A stretch of 64,000 nucleotides of DNA, taken from NCBI RefSeq assembly GCF_025118155.1, contig NW_026251436.1, positions 31,001-95,000 of the forward strand, written 5' to 3'. A model generated the notes under the pieces. The model was not told where the DNA came from and did no database searches. It saw nothing but the letters and a program-made list of their open reading frames with translations. Numbering within the stretch: position 1 is the first letter of the stretch; every line of letters starts with the position of its first letter. Source of the DNA: Cokeromyces recurvatus. Its lineage: Eukaryota > Mucoromycota > Mucoromycetes > Mucorales > Mucoraceae. Shown here piece after piece: positions 54,448 through 64,000 of the stretch. The position numbers and the translations under genes were made by a program.

Positions 54448-56164
54448 TTATTTCATTACATTTTTTGCTAATTTCATTACCTGACTACCACAAAATCTAC
54501 CCAAGACGCCTTGTCCAGCAGAAATTTCATTGAATGTTTTAACGGAATCTTTGTAAATATGTGGTATATTAGTAGCAACAAAAGGTACAGGTTCACAACT
54601 ATGATCACCAAACTGTACTAATGTTGTATGATCACCAGTGACAATCACAGTATATTTAGTTTCCTATTATATGAATAATGAATGTAGCTCAATGAATTAA
54701 ATTTGATATAGAGTATACCTTATTGTGACAGTATAGGTCCTTTATAACGATCCCAATCATTTCATCTATTTTCTCTATGTAATGTATCTTTTTTAATATA
54801 TCTTTATCATGGCCAGCATCATCCACAGCCTTAAGATGACAAAAGCCAAACTGATATTGAGGTTGAATGATATGATTTAAAAGAGCCCTTGCCTTTGCAT
54901 GAAAATCTGTATTATAATCACCTGTAGCTCCCTTTACATGAATTAAATCCATACCCAATGCCAATCCTATCCCAGCTATAATGCATGTAGGAGCAATTAA
55001 AAAACTCTTGAAGCCATGTAGTTGTTCTATATTTTGAGGTATACGTGGAAAGTTACCACATCCTCTCAATAACACGCAGTTAATAGGTCGCTTTTGATGT
55101 TTAATTCTGTCTTGATTGATAGGATGGGTAATGAGAATTTTGTAGAATTCAGATGATAGCTCATTCACTAACTAGTCAAGCGTATTATATGAATTGATAT
55201 ATATATATAGATATATACATATATTATAATCTGTATATTTTTGTTTATCCTTACGCGACTTGTCATGATAGCATAAGAATCATTAAGATGAGCATCAAAT
55301 GGTTTACATTCAATAAGTGGTATGCTTTTATAGTATTAATATATATAGTAATTTGTATATAGATGTTTCTTCTTACTTGTCTTTAAGTGGGTCTGTGCCT
55401 GTAATTTTTGAACTCAAGTTGGGACCTCTTATTCTAACACTACAACGATGTTCAATGGTATGCTTAACTGCAATGACATAGTTAGGAAAAGAGGGTAATT
55501 TTCTAAATAAAATAATGATATGTTATACATGTTGTAGATAATCAGTATATATCTAAAAGAGAAGTACATATTATCAATAGCATTGCATAAAGCCAAGCCT
55601 AATGTTCCATCGAAATGATGGTCTGCCTTTCTTGCTTTCACTATACCAGTTTCTTTATCTAAATAAGCAAAGTTACACTAGACATGTATAGTAAAAAGAT
55701 AGTGTTACATATACATGCATGTATTTTTTTATTTTTATTTTCATGTATCTATTTACCTTAAAGGCAATATCTCCAGGTTTCATTTCAAGTCCTGCACCCA
55801 TACTTTCAAAGGCTCCTCTTCCTTCATAATAACTATGTACTTATTATTAACATACATACATAGATAAATAGATAATTTTACATTCTGGGATCATAACCCA
55901 ATATTGACATATGAGCTGTATCCGATCCACATGCTAAACCTGGTTCAACTGGATCTAAAAGACCATTTATACCCTTTTCTAATTTTAGTCATCAGTATTA
56001 TTAGCATATGTAGTTTTTCTTCTTTATTATAATAAATAACCTGCTAAATGATCAAGCCATGGTGTATTAGCTACTTGTAAAGGTGTTTTTGAATCATATT
56101 CTGGAATACCAATATCACCTAAACCATCTATCATAAAGAATATTAATTTTTTATTATTATTCAT
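54448..56164 (-). CDS. 2,3-bisphosphoglycerate-independent phosphoglycerate mutase, archaeal (ApgM) type
   Basis: Eight exons: 56164-56041, 55978-55882, 55832-55757, 55677-55568, 55502-55377, 55324-55255, 55171-54719 and 54663-54448, giving about 423 residues. The start KKLIFFMIDGLGD, TPLQVANTPWLD, GLACGSDTAHMSILGYDPR (likely nucleophile Ser and metal ligands), YYEGRGAFESMGAG and the C-terminal VIVTGDHTTLVQFGDHSCEP place it in the alkaline-phosphatase superfamily, in the ApgM group and not the bacterial/plant GpmI group. It interconverts 3- and 2-phosphoglycerate in glycolysis. The exon 4 donor (GTACTT) and exon 1 donor (GTTATT) are unusual but keep frame. Confidence 0.9.
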
Positions 56165-56297
56165 ATAGTAAAAGAAAAAGATGAAAAAGGAAGAAAGAAA
56201 GAAAGAAAAAATATTTATTTATTTATAAATATATAGTTTATTTTATTTTATTTTATCTTCTTAAAAGTATGAAATATTCATGCAAACTAAAGCATTT

Positions 56298-57645
56298 TTA
56301 TTTAGGTCTCACAGCATCTAAGGTACACATTAATACTCTACTCTATACTATTTATATATAAACAGTTTGCTACTCACCAAAATAAGGATGTGCCATTGCT
56401 TCTTTTGCAGTTAATCTTTCTTGGTGATCATATCTTAATAACTTATCCAAGAAATCAAGTGAATCATCAGTAACAAAGCGTTGGTTATCATTTGTCACAA
56501 ACTTATTCCAAGGTTTACGTAAATGTCTACCAAGAATATTATTGTATTCTGGTGCAAGCGTAATGGAATACTTTTCAATATATCTAAACAATTCATCTGT
56601 ACCCAAAACTCTAGCAATTTTAACTAATTGGTCATAGTTATCATGGCCATGGAAGAAGGGCTCTTTACGGAAAATCATGCTGGCAAACATACAGCCATAA
56701 CTCCACATATCTAAACTATAATCGTATTCTTGGAAATCAACCAAAAGTTCGGGTCCTTTAAAATATCTTGAAGCGACACGTACATTGTATTCTGTTCCCG
56801 GATGATAGAATTCTGCTAATCCCCAATCAATTAAACGTAACTATATAAAACAAACGTTAGGTATAATCCTAATAAATATGTTACAGACTTTAATATACAT
56901 ATAGCATTACCTGTCTTTTTTCATGATCAATCATGACATTATGAGGTTTTACATCACGATGCATAATACCTTTTGAATGGCAGTAATCTAAAGCCTGTAT
57001 TTCTAATGTTTAATACATTGTATAAATACATGATGATTATTCTTTTTTTTTTTTTTTACCTTTAATAATTCATACATATAATATTGAATATCATAAACTG
57101 TGAAACGAGGATAAAGGATTTTAAATTCGGTATTATTAACATACTCAGAAATAATAGCTGGTGTCTTTGACTAGTAATATAAAAGTTCTTATTATTATTA
57201 TAATATATCTCATTTTTACTTATAACTTACAATGGGATCTCGGACAATATCCAAGAGACCTACAATATTCGTTCCACCTGCTAAATTCTGAAGAATCTTG
57301 ATTTCACGTTTAATCTTCTTCTTTTTTACAGGCTTCAAGGCTTTGATAATACATTTCTGGTTGCTGGTAATGTCGATACCTTCAAATACTTCAGAGTATT
57401 TACCACGTCCTACTTTACGAACAATTTCATAATTATCTTGATTTCTAAACAAAAAAAGATAAGTAAATAAAATAATAAAAAATTGCATATTTGTTTTTGT
57501 TTTTTGTTTCTTTTGTTTTTTGTTACCCCCATTCAACTTGAAGGTTATCATAATCCCAATAAGAATTGGGCATTTTAGAATTCACGTCAGCATAACACCG
57601 GGCTATACTTTTAGAATTATTCGTATTTATAGGCATTGCACTCAT
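56298..57645 (-). CDS. CKA1: Casein kinase 2 catalytic subunit alpha
   Basis: Six exons: 57645-57527, 57444-57231, 57170-57060, 56994-56911, 56840-56378 and 56317-56298, giving about 336 residues. Seen are the Gly loop [11 protein letters not shown], the Lys-rich CK2-specific segment [12 protein letters not shown], the catalytic loop [12 protein letters not shown] (Asp near 162), [11 protein letters not shown] in place of DFG, and [21 protein letters not shown]. The last exon is seven codons. CK2 is a constitutively active Ser/Thr kinase that acts on many nuclear and cytoplasmic targets. It is head-to-tail with the mutase gene, 133 bp apart. Confidence 0.95.
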
Positions 57646-57770
57646 CTTTTAGAGTTAAAAAGATAATAACAATAATTATAATAAAATAAAAACTTATTAT
57701 TTTTTTTTTCCTCTGAAATATTCCCTTAAATTAATCCTGAAGTCACACATAGAATAAATTGGGTTTTTAC

Positions 57771-57810
<40 letters not shown>

Positions 57811-58132
57811 TATGTGTATACGCATATAAATATAATTAGTGCTTGCAAAAACTATATATTATTTCCCTTGAAACGAGTATTCTATGTGCTACACCTTCTT
57901 TCACAACTTCTACTCTCCTCTTATCTATGAGAAGTTCATTTAAAATGAAATGCTATTTGTACTATTTCTTTTATTTTATTTTATTTTTTTTTTCTTTTTG
58001 TTAAATACTAATTTTTGTCGCGAATTATAGTAAACGCGATGAAAAAAAAAAAAAAAAAAAAAAATATATATACACATATAAAAATTAATTTTTTGATAGC
58101 ACTTTATTTTATTTTTTACGTAATAAAAAAAA
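57646..58132. other. Divergent promoter region of CKA1 and the DDT-domain gene
   Basis: It contains poly(A) tracts at 57771-57808 and 58038-58062. No gene is seen; it presumably serves both flanking genes. Confidence 0.55.
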
Positions 58133-60050
58133 ATGCCTGTACGTAGAAGATCTACCAATACTGCCACTAGTAAAAAGAAACAAAAAAGCACTTTAGCAAA
58201 GGAAGTAAAAAAGAAACAACAATCAAGGACCTCTTCTACTTTAGCTAATACAAAGCCTGTAATAACAGTGACAGAAAATAATTCTACACCAGGTATTACT
58301 ATAGATATTGATTTCTACCTATAATATTATTATTAAAAACTTCCTATAGAGGAAATTCTTCATGCTTCATGGAAATTCATTACTGCCTTTCAATTCTTTT
58401 ATCTTTTCAGATCTTATTTCAAAATCCCTACTTCATTTACTATTGAAAGATTAGAGCAATTACTCCTTTCTCAGCTAGATTTAGAGGACGATACATCAAG
58501 TATTATAACAAATAGCAGTACACAATCGCAAAAACGAGGATTGCAATATACGATTGCTGATTTTATGGCTTGTATTTTAAATCCACTAACACGTCAACAA
58601 GTCAATAATGAAAATTACGAAGATCATGTGCTAAAATTATTTCCTGAATATTCAGATCGATTTTCAAAATTACCTATTATGGATAAAATCAACTTATTAA
58701 AGACAATTGAACATTCTCATTTGAATGCTGGGGAAGAAAGTTTTATGGCATATCGAAATGAAACAACACCAGAGTCGATAGTAAGAACAAAAAAAAAAAA
58801 ATGAGTGAGTTTATGTTATTCATCACTTCTTTATATATATATATATGTATAGAGAATGAATCCATTAGGTAAAGATCATGAAGGATGGACGTATTGGTAT
58901 TTTGGAGGTAATTTAGCATAAGTTTAAAAAAAAAAAAGAAATCAACTTTCTGATACTTTATGATTAGGTACTCGATTATATAGAGAAATATCACCTCGAA
59001 TTTTATCTAAAAAGAGCTATCAAGAGTTACCTAACTTTACTTTTGAGCTGGTATGTTCATCTATTGAAGAATGGCACAAGATTGTCAAGGATTTTCAGGC
59101 CCGTACTTCAAATCGAGACTTGGTTACACATATCTGCAAGATTGGTCTAGAAGTGATAGACAAACTAGAAGCTCGTGAAGCAGCACGTTTACGAAATGAA
59201 GCTAAACTTAAAAAAATAAAAGAATTAGAATTATTACCAAGAAAACGAAGTCGACGACTTGAAGTAAAATCTGAAGAGAATGCTAAGCGACAACGTTTAT
59301 TAGAAATCGAAAGACAGAGAATTGAATTGGAAGAGATAGAAAGAAAAAAGCAGCTTATGGAAGCAAAACTGCAAGCAGAACAAGAAAAACGGGATTTAAA
59401 AGTGGGGGAAGCAAGATTAAAAAACGAAGTTTATCACTATCTTTCACGATTAATTTCCGAGGCTGTAGATAGAGAAGAAGCAAGAAGACTAAAGGAATTG
59501 AGAAATCAGACTAATAAGAACACCACAGATAAGGAAAAGCTTATAAAAATGCAAGGATGGATAAGATTGTTAGATGAAAAGGTAACTGTTGACTATAATG
59601 AAGAAAAGCTTCGATTTGTAAATGAAAGGTTAAATGAAGGTAAAAATAATAATAATAATAGACAGACACTATGAACTAAACAAAATCATAAAAGTGCTTG
59701 AATCGGTTCTTTTCAAGAATACATTACGTGTTTATTTAATAACCCTAATGAGCCAAATAGAGCCTAAACGTGATATCTATAAAAAATTAGATCATATCTA
59801 TAAATCACTTTTATTAAATCGATATAACAATATGGATTTATTTTGTACTGATTTGAATAATACTTTAAATATTGCAAAGGAAGATAAAGAATTTTATGAT
59901 AATTCTGTTCAGCTTTTATTATCTATTTTTAACACAGATAAACAAGAAAGCCATGAACATGAAAAGATGAATCATCTTAATTCAACCTTATCATTAGAAC
60001 AAACAGAAGAAGGCAGTAGTGTGTTATCTATAGAAAATAATTTTATATAA
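58133..60050 (+). CDS. DDT/WHIM-domain chromatin-remodelling protein with bromodomain-like C-terminus
   Basis: Exons 58133-58292, 58350-58780, 58853-58907 and 58967 onward. The basic N-terminus is followed by a DDT domain (WKFITAFQFFYLFRSYFKIP, FTIERLEQLLLSQL, DFMACILNPL) and a WHIM-type motif (NPLGKDHEGWTYWYFGGTRL) as in CECR2/RSF1 proteins. A long charged coiled coil comes next. After about 59640 the homology moves to another frame, KIIKVLESVLFKNTLRV and HIYKSLLLNRYNNMDLFCTDL, which resembles the second half of a bromodomain. Joining the frames needs an unusually short intron (22 or 37 nt) in an (AAT)n tract, or an indel. The family acts as a partner of ISWI-type remodellers. Confidence 0.75.
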
Positions 60051-60166
60051 ATCATCTTTTATAAAAAGCCCGACTGATGATCTAGTTTGACTGAAAAAAA
60101 TCAATAAAAACTTTATTAAACATTTTTTTTTAAAAAGAAAAAAAAACATTGTTATAATTAACCTCC

Positions 60167-60300
60167 ATGCAGTCTAAAAATCATTTTTCAGAGACATTGA
60201 TGAGAACCAATGACAGCTTAATTTATGAAAATGCTGCTGTAGGGCACCAGTTAAGTGTTGATCGTAATGACATGTTGGCACCTGGTAAAATAAAAATAAA

Positions 60301-60342
<42 letters not shown>

Positions 60343-62701
60343 CACGTTGACAACAATTCATTAACTTGAAAGTGTAGCTATTTCGAGAGTACTTATTATT
60401 TACACGGGTGGCACGATTGGCATGAAACATACACCAGAACATGGTTATATTCCTGTAAGCTTTTTTACGCTATGATCAATATATTTGATTCACATTATTA
60501 TTATTATTTCTTGATTAGCTTCCTAATTATTTTGCAGAATCTTTATCTAAAGTACGTCGTTTTCATGATCCTACTAGTGGACCAACAGAATCACTTTCGC
60601 GTTCTTCATCGTTCGACAGTCTTCAAAGTTTACATATATCTGATAATTTTGCAAATGATTTTGGCAAAATTACCAACCCAGTACGCTGTGTTCAACAAGA
60701 TGGTTCTGAAAAAGGACAAGTCAAGATGCTTCAATTACCAAGCCTTATTACACCGGTCAGTTTATTTGGAAAAAGAATCAGGTATTGAAGACAGGGGAAA
60801 AAAAGACATTTGTGTCTCACGTATAGTTCATAGATATTCTATTTTAGAGTATGCGCCTCTCTTGGACTCATGTGATATTACTATGTCAGGTAAAAAAAAA
60901 AATATTTATTCATTTGTGTATAAAAAAAAGTCGGAAATTACTTATTTTGGTAATTTTTTTAGATTGGGTTCGAATTGCAGCAGATATTAAAGAAAATTAT
61001 GAACTTTATGACGCATTTATTGTTTTGCACGGAACTGATACAATGGCTTATACAGCAAGCGCACTTAGCTTTATGTTAGAGGAGCTTGGCAAGACAGTGA
61101 TTATTACAGGTTCTCAGGTTCCTTTGACTGAAGTCAGAAATGATGCCGTTGAAAATCTCTTAGGCGCTCTTACAATTGCAGGACACTTTGTTATTCCAGA
61201 GGTTACTCTTTATTTCGGTAAAAAACTTTATCGTGGCAACCGAACAAGTAAGATTAGTGCTGTTGATTTTGAAGCATTTGATTCTCCTAATATTCCTCCA
61301 TTGGTGGATGTGGGCATTAATATCGGTAAATATAGTGATTGATTCGTTTTTTTTTTTTTTGTCAATAAACTAAAATTGCTTTTCTTAGATGTTAAATGGC
61401 CACTAGTACTTCGACCAACACAAATTGCAAAATTTACTGTTTCCAAAAATCTAAATCCTAATGTAGGTTCACTCAGATTATTCCCAGGTATCAGTGACAG
61501 CACAATTCGCGCCTTTTTAGCACCACCCATTCAAGGCGTAGTTCTTGAGACATTTGGTGCTGGTAATGCTCCTGCTCGATCTGCCTTGTTAGCTGCTCTT
61601 AAAGAAGCTAGTGATCGAGGTGTGGTCATTGTAAACTGCACTCAATGTCGAAAAGGTGTCGTAACAGATGCTTACGCAACAGGCAAACAGCTTGCCTCTG
61701 CAGGTGTAGTACCAGGTGCTGATATGACACCTGAATGTGCACTTACTAAGTTAGCCTATTTGCTTGGAAAGATACCCAACAATCCAGACTATGTGCGTAA
61801 AATGATGACACGTAATCTACGTGGTGAATTAACTGTGCGTGCCCCTTATCAACGCTTTAGTGCATCCAATAACCGAACAAGCATGTTAGTCAATATTCTC
61901 ACAAGATTTTCATCATCTAAACTGGTTCGTCGTATGAGTCGTGCTAGTATAGAGGATATCGATATAGCATCTGATGGATTAAATGAAGAAGAAGAAATTG
62001 ATTTAGCAATGTCTACTGAGGAAGAGATAGTAGCTGAAAGGATACTATTGCCTGTTCTGTTATGTTCTGCTGCTGCTGTGAATGACATTGATGGCCTTCG
62101 TTCACTTGTTGAAAGTATAGGAGAAACAATTAATCTTAACTGTGTAGATTATGATGGGCGTGTTCCACTTCATATTGCCTGTCGTGAGGGACATCATAAA
62201 ATTGTAGAATATTTATTGTTACATGGTGCAGCTATCCATGTACGTGATCATTCAGGCCATACACCTTTATTTGATGCAGTTGTCCACCAACGAGCTGAGG
62301 TAATTTCGATACTTCGAAAGGCAGGTGCTCATTTAGCAGAAAATGAGCTAAATGATATGGGACCTTTTTGGTTTAAAGCAATTAAAAGTAACAACGTAAG
62401 ATGGGTCCAGATTGCATTAGATGCAGGATTTAATGTTAATTGGGCGGATCCTGTAGAGGGACGTCGTGGTATAGATATAGCTGTTACTTTAGGACATGTA
62501 TCTATTTTGAAAATCTTGTTAAATCAAGTTGGAATTGAAGATAGATTTGATAAGGTAATAGATAAGTGGGGTATGACTGTACTCGATAAGCTGGAATTGC
62601 TTAAGAAGAGACATGATTTGATACAGCCTATAAAAAATCGAGTCTCACTAGAGACAATAGAACAAATGGAGACATTATTATATAATAGAATTCAGGATTA
62701 A
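60167..62701 (+). CDS. L-asparaginase (type I) with C-terminal ankyrin repeats
   Basis: Six exons, 60167-60284, 60378-60454, 60519-60781, 60834-60889, 60963-61325 and 61389-62701, give about 729 residues. The asparaginase core has IIYTGGTIGMKHTPEHGY (catalytic Thr near 52), VLHGTDTMAYTASALSF, ITGSQVPLTEVRNDAVENL, LETFGAGNAPA and NCTQCRKGVV. From about residue 490 there are ankyrin repeats (DYDGRVPLHIACREGHHKIV, DHSGHTPLFDAVVHQRAEV). The layout matches the animal and fungal ASPG/60-kDa lysophospholipase group, which hydrolyses asparagine. A 38-nt poly(A) lies in intron 1. The first exon is weakly supported, and acceptors at 60377 and 60833 were chosen because neighbours give stops. Confidence 0.93.
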
Positions 62702-63347
62702 AAACATAATTGCATATTTATTAGTGTACAATGGTGATTAAAATACAGGTAAAAATTCACTTCAAAGAGCTGCTATATAATCAAATAAAGAAAACTTTTT
62801 TTTTATCTTATCTTATACATCAATGAATTTTATAAATCTTTTTTTTTTTTTTTTTACTTTGATAGTTCGTTTACTCTGGTTATTTTTAACTGTCATACTT
62901 TAAATTTTCTTTTCGGCAATTCATATGATGTCTAATTGATAATCACATACCAAATGTATTATTCTTTTTATTCAAACTTATAAAAATTTGAACTTATTGA
63001 AAGCCTTTCGCAAAAGATAATATAAGCATGTGAGAGTTAAATAAACTACTTTGCTATAAGTATGCGGCATTTGAAGTAATCATTGACTGCTTTTTCACTG
63101 TTCAGATTTGTTAAACTCTTTTGTATGACTGGTTGCTCACTTTTTTTTTCCTAATATTTATCTCCTTTTTTCTCTCATTCTTTTTAACAAACTATATATT
63201 TATATTTTATACATATAATATACATACATACATATATACATACATACATACATACACACGAGTTGTATGTATCTTTACTGAGCTTTGGAATTACCGTTAC
63301 TATTATCTATTGAATCCAGTAAAACAAAAAAAAGTAGATGCATCAAG
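62702..63347. other. Intergenic region before MED15
   Basis: T-rich tracts (62838-62857, 63140-63150) and (TACA)n repeats at 63210-63260. No gene is recognised. The right side is presumably the MED15 promoter and leader. Confidence 0.5.
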
Positions 63348-63969
63348 ATGAATCAACAAAATCCAAACATACCCATTGGTCAACCACAGCAACAGCAACA
63401 GTTACAACAGCAACAATTACAACAGCAACAGCAAAATCCCTTAAACATTAATCTCCAAAATGATGTTCCAAATGCTAATTGGAGAGATGAAATTACAGTA
63501 CAGGATAGAGCTCGTTTCGTTTCTCAATTGTAAGTTTTAATATTTATGATAAGTTTCTAACAGCTTATTCTTTTTTTTTTTTTTTTTTTTTTTTTGTTTA
63601 GAGGCAATGCTTTAAAACATTTATCACCTACAACTTCTGATAATGATATTTTTGCTGCTGCAAAAAACTTTGAATTGACTTTATATACGAAGAGCACAAG
63701 CAAAGTAATGTATCGCGAAATAATTGTTAAAGAATACATAAACTAAAAATTTTTTTCATTTTATCATATTTTTTTCTTAGAATCAATACGTTTTAGCCTA
63801 TGCAAGGAAGTTTCATCAAATTAAGTTTCAAATTCAAAGCCAAAATGGAGGTGCCCCTATGTTGAATGATAGTCAACTTCAATTAAACTTAAATACACTT
63901 GCTGGTGGACAACAGATGTCTCCTTTGTTGCAGCAACAACAACAGCAACAGCAACAGCAACAGCAACAA

Positions 63970-64000
<31 letters not shown>
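63348..64000 (+). CDS. MED15: Mediator subunit Med15/Gal11-like, KIX domain, 3' end cut by window
   Basis: Three exons are visible: 63348-63529, 63602-63704 and 63781 to the window edge. A Gln-rich start is followed by a KIX-type domain, with ANWRDEITVQDRARFVSQL, LKHLSPTTSDNDIFAAAKNF, ELTLYTKSTSKNQYVLAYAR and KFHQIKFQIQSQ. A long Gln tract from (CAA/CAG)n follows and runs off the window. Med15 is the Mediator tail subunit that binds activation domains, including Gcn4-type activators. Intron 1 contains a poly(T) tract. Confidence 0.85.

Noticed and set aside
63121..63351. Plus-strand frame upstream of MED15
   Set aside because: Made of T-rich and (TACA)n simple sequence; probably leader DNA.

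Overview
The window looks like nuclear DNA of a filamentous or zygomycete fungus, most likely Mucoromycota (Mucorales-like). The reasons are strong AT richness, many short spliceosomal introns (about 45-100 nt, GTAAGT-type donors, TAG acceptors), long poly(A)/(T) tracts in introns and gaps, fungal orthologues such as ADE2, CLP1, NUP155, SNX4, CKA1 and MED15, and DIRS-type retrotransposons. No tRNA, rRNA or CRISPR array was recognised. All exon junctions are my own reading of the sequence, checked for phase and family similarity but not against transcripts.

Layout. 1-5.5 kb: a rhodanese/metallo-beta-lactamase fusion cut by the left edge, a 2 kb empty stretch, an acidic protein of unknown function and an HMG-box protein. 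6.4-9.9 kb: ADE2 and CLP1, convergent. 10-13 kb: two small hypothetical genes and a dead Tc1-like transposase. 14-22 kb: a 14-exon NUP155-type nucleoporin, a GCN4/CPC1-like bZIP gene with two upstream ORFs, and a low-complexity protein with 42-bp repeats. 23-25.7 kb: a four-helix membrane protein and a small hypothetical gene.

25.8-37.6 kb is a mobile-element island. Two different DIRS-type tyrosine-recombinase retrotransposons stand head to head, about 148 bp apart. Each has split inverted terminal repeats and an internal complementary region that matches both ends. Element A (minus strand) appears intact in all three ORFs. Element B (plus strand) has an apparent one-base frameshift that exchanges its two long overlapping frames, and it lacks a catalytic His in its recombinase. 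Behind them lie decayed Tc1-like, unidentified and LINE-like coding relics.

37.9-51.9 kb is a compact run of minus-strand genes: an Atg22-like vacuolar transporter, SNX4/ATG24 (with a GC-AG intron), an RNase P/MRP Rpr2/Rpp21 subunit, a cysteine synthase, a small zinc-finger protein, a RhoGEF and a CC2D1/Lgd-like ESCRT regulator. The last is divergent from a NOL8-like nucleolar RRM protein across 194 bp. 54.1-57.6 kb: a 209-bp Tc1/mariner-type MITE lies directly behind an archaeal-type phosphoglycerate mutase, followed by casein kinase 2 alpha. 58-64 kb: a DDT-domain chromatin protein, an asparaginase with ankyrin repeats, and the start of MED15, cut by the right edge.

Most host genes are housekeeping: RNA 3'-end processing, nuclear pore, purine and cysteine synthesis, glycolysis, endosomal sorting and autophagy, transcription. 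They do not form a metabolic cluster. The least ordinary material is the paired DIRS elements, the uORF leader of the bZIP gene, the sulfur-enzyme fusion and the MITE.
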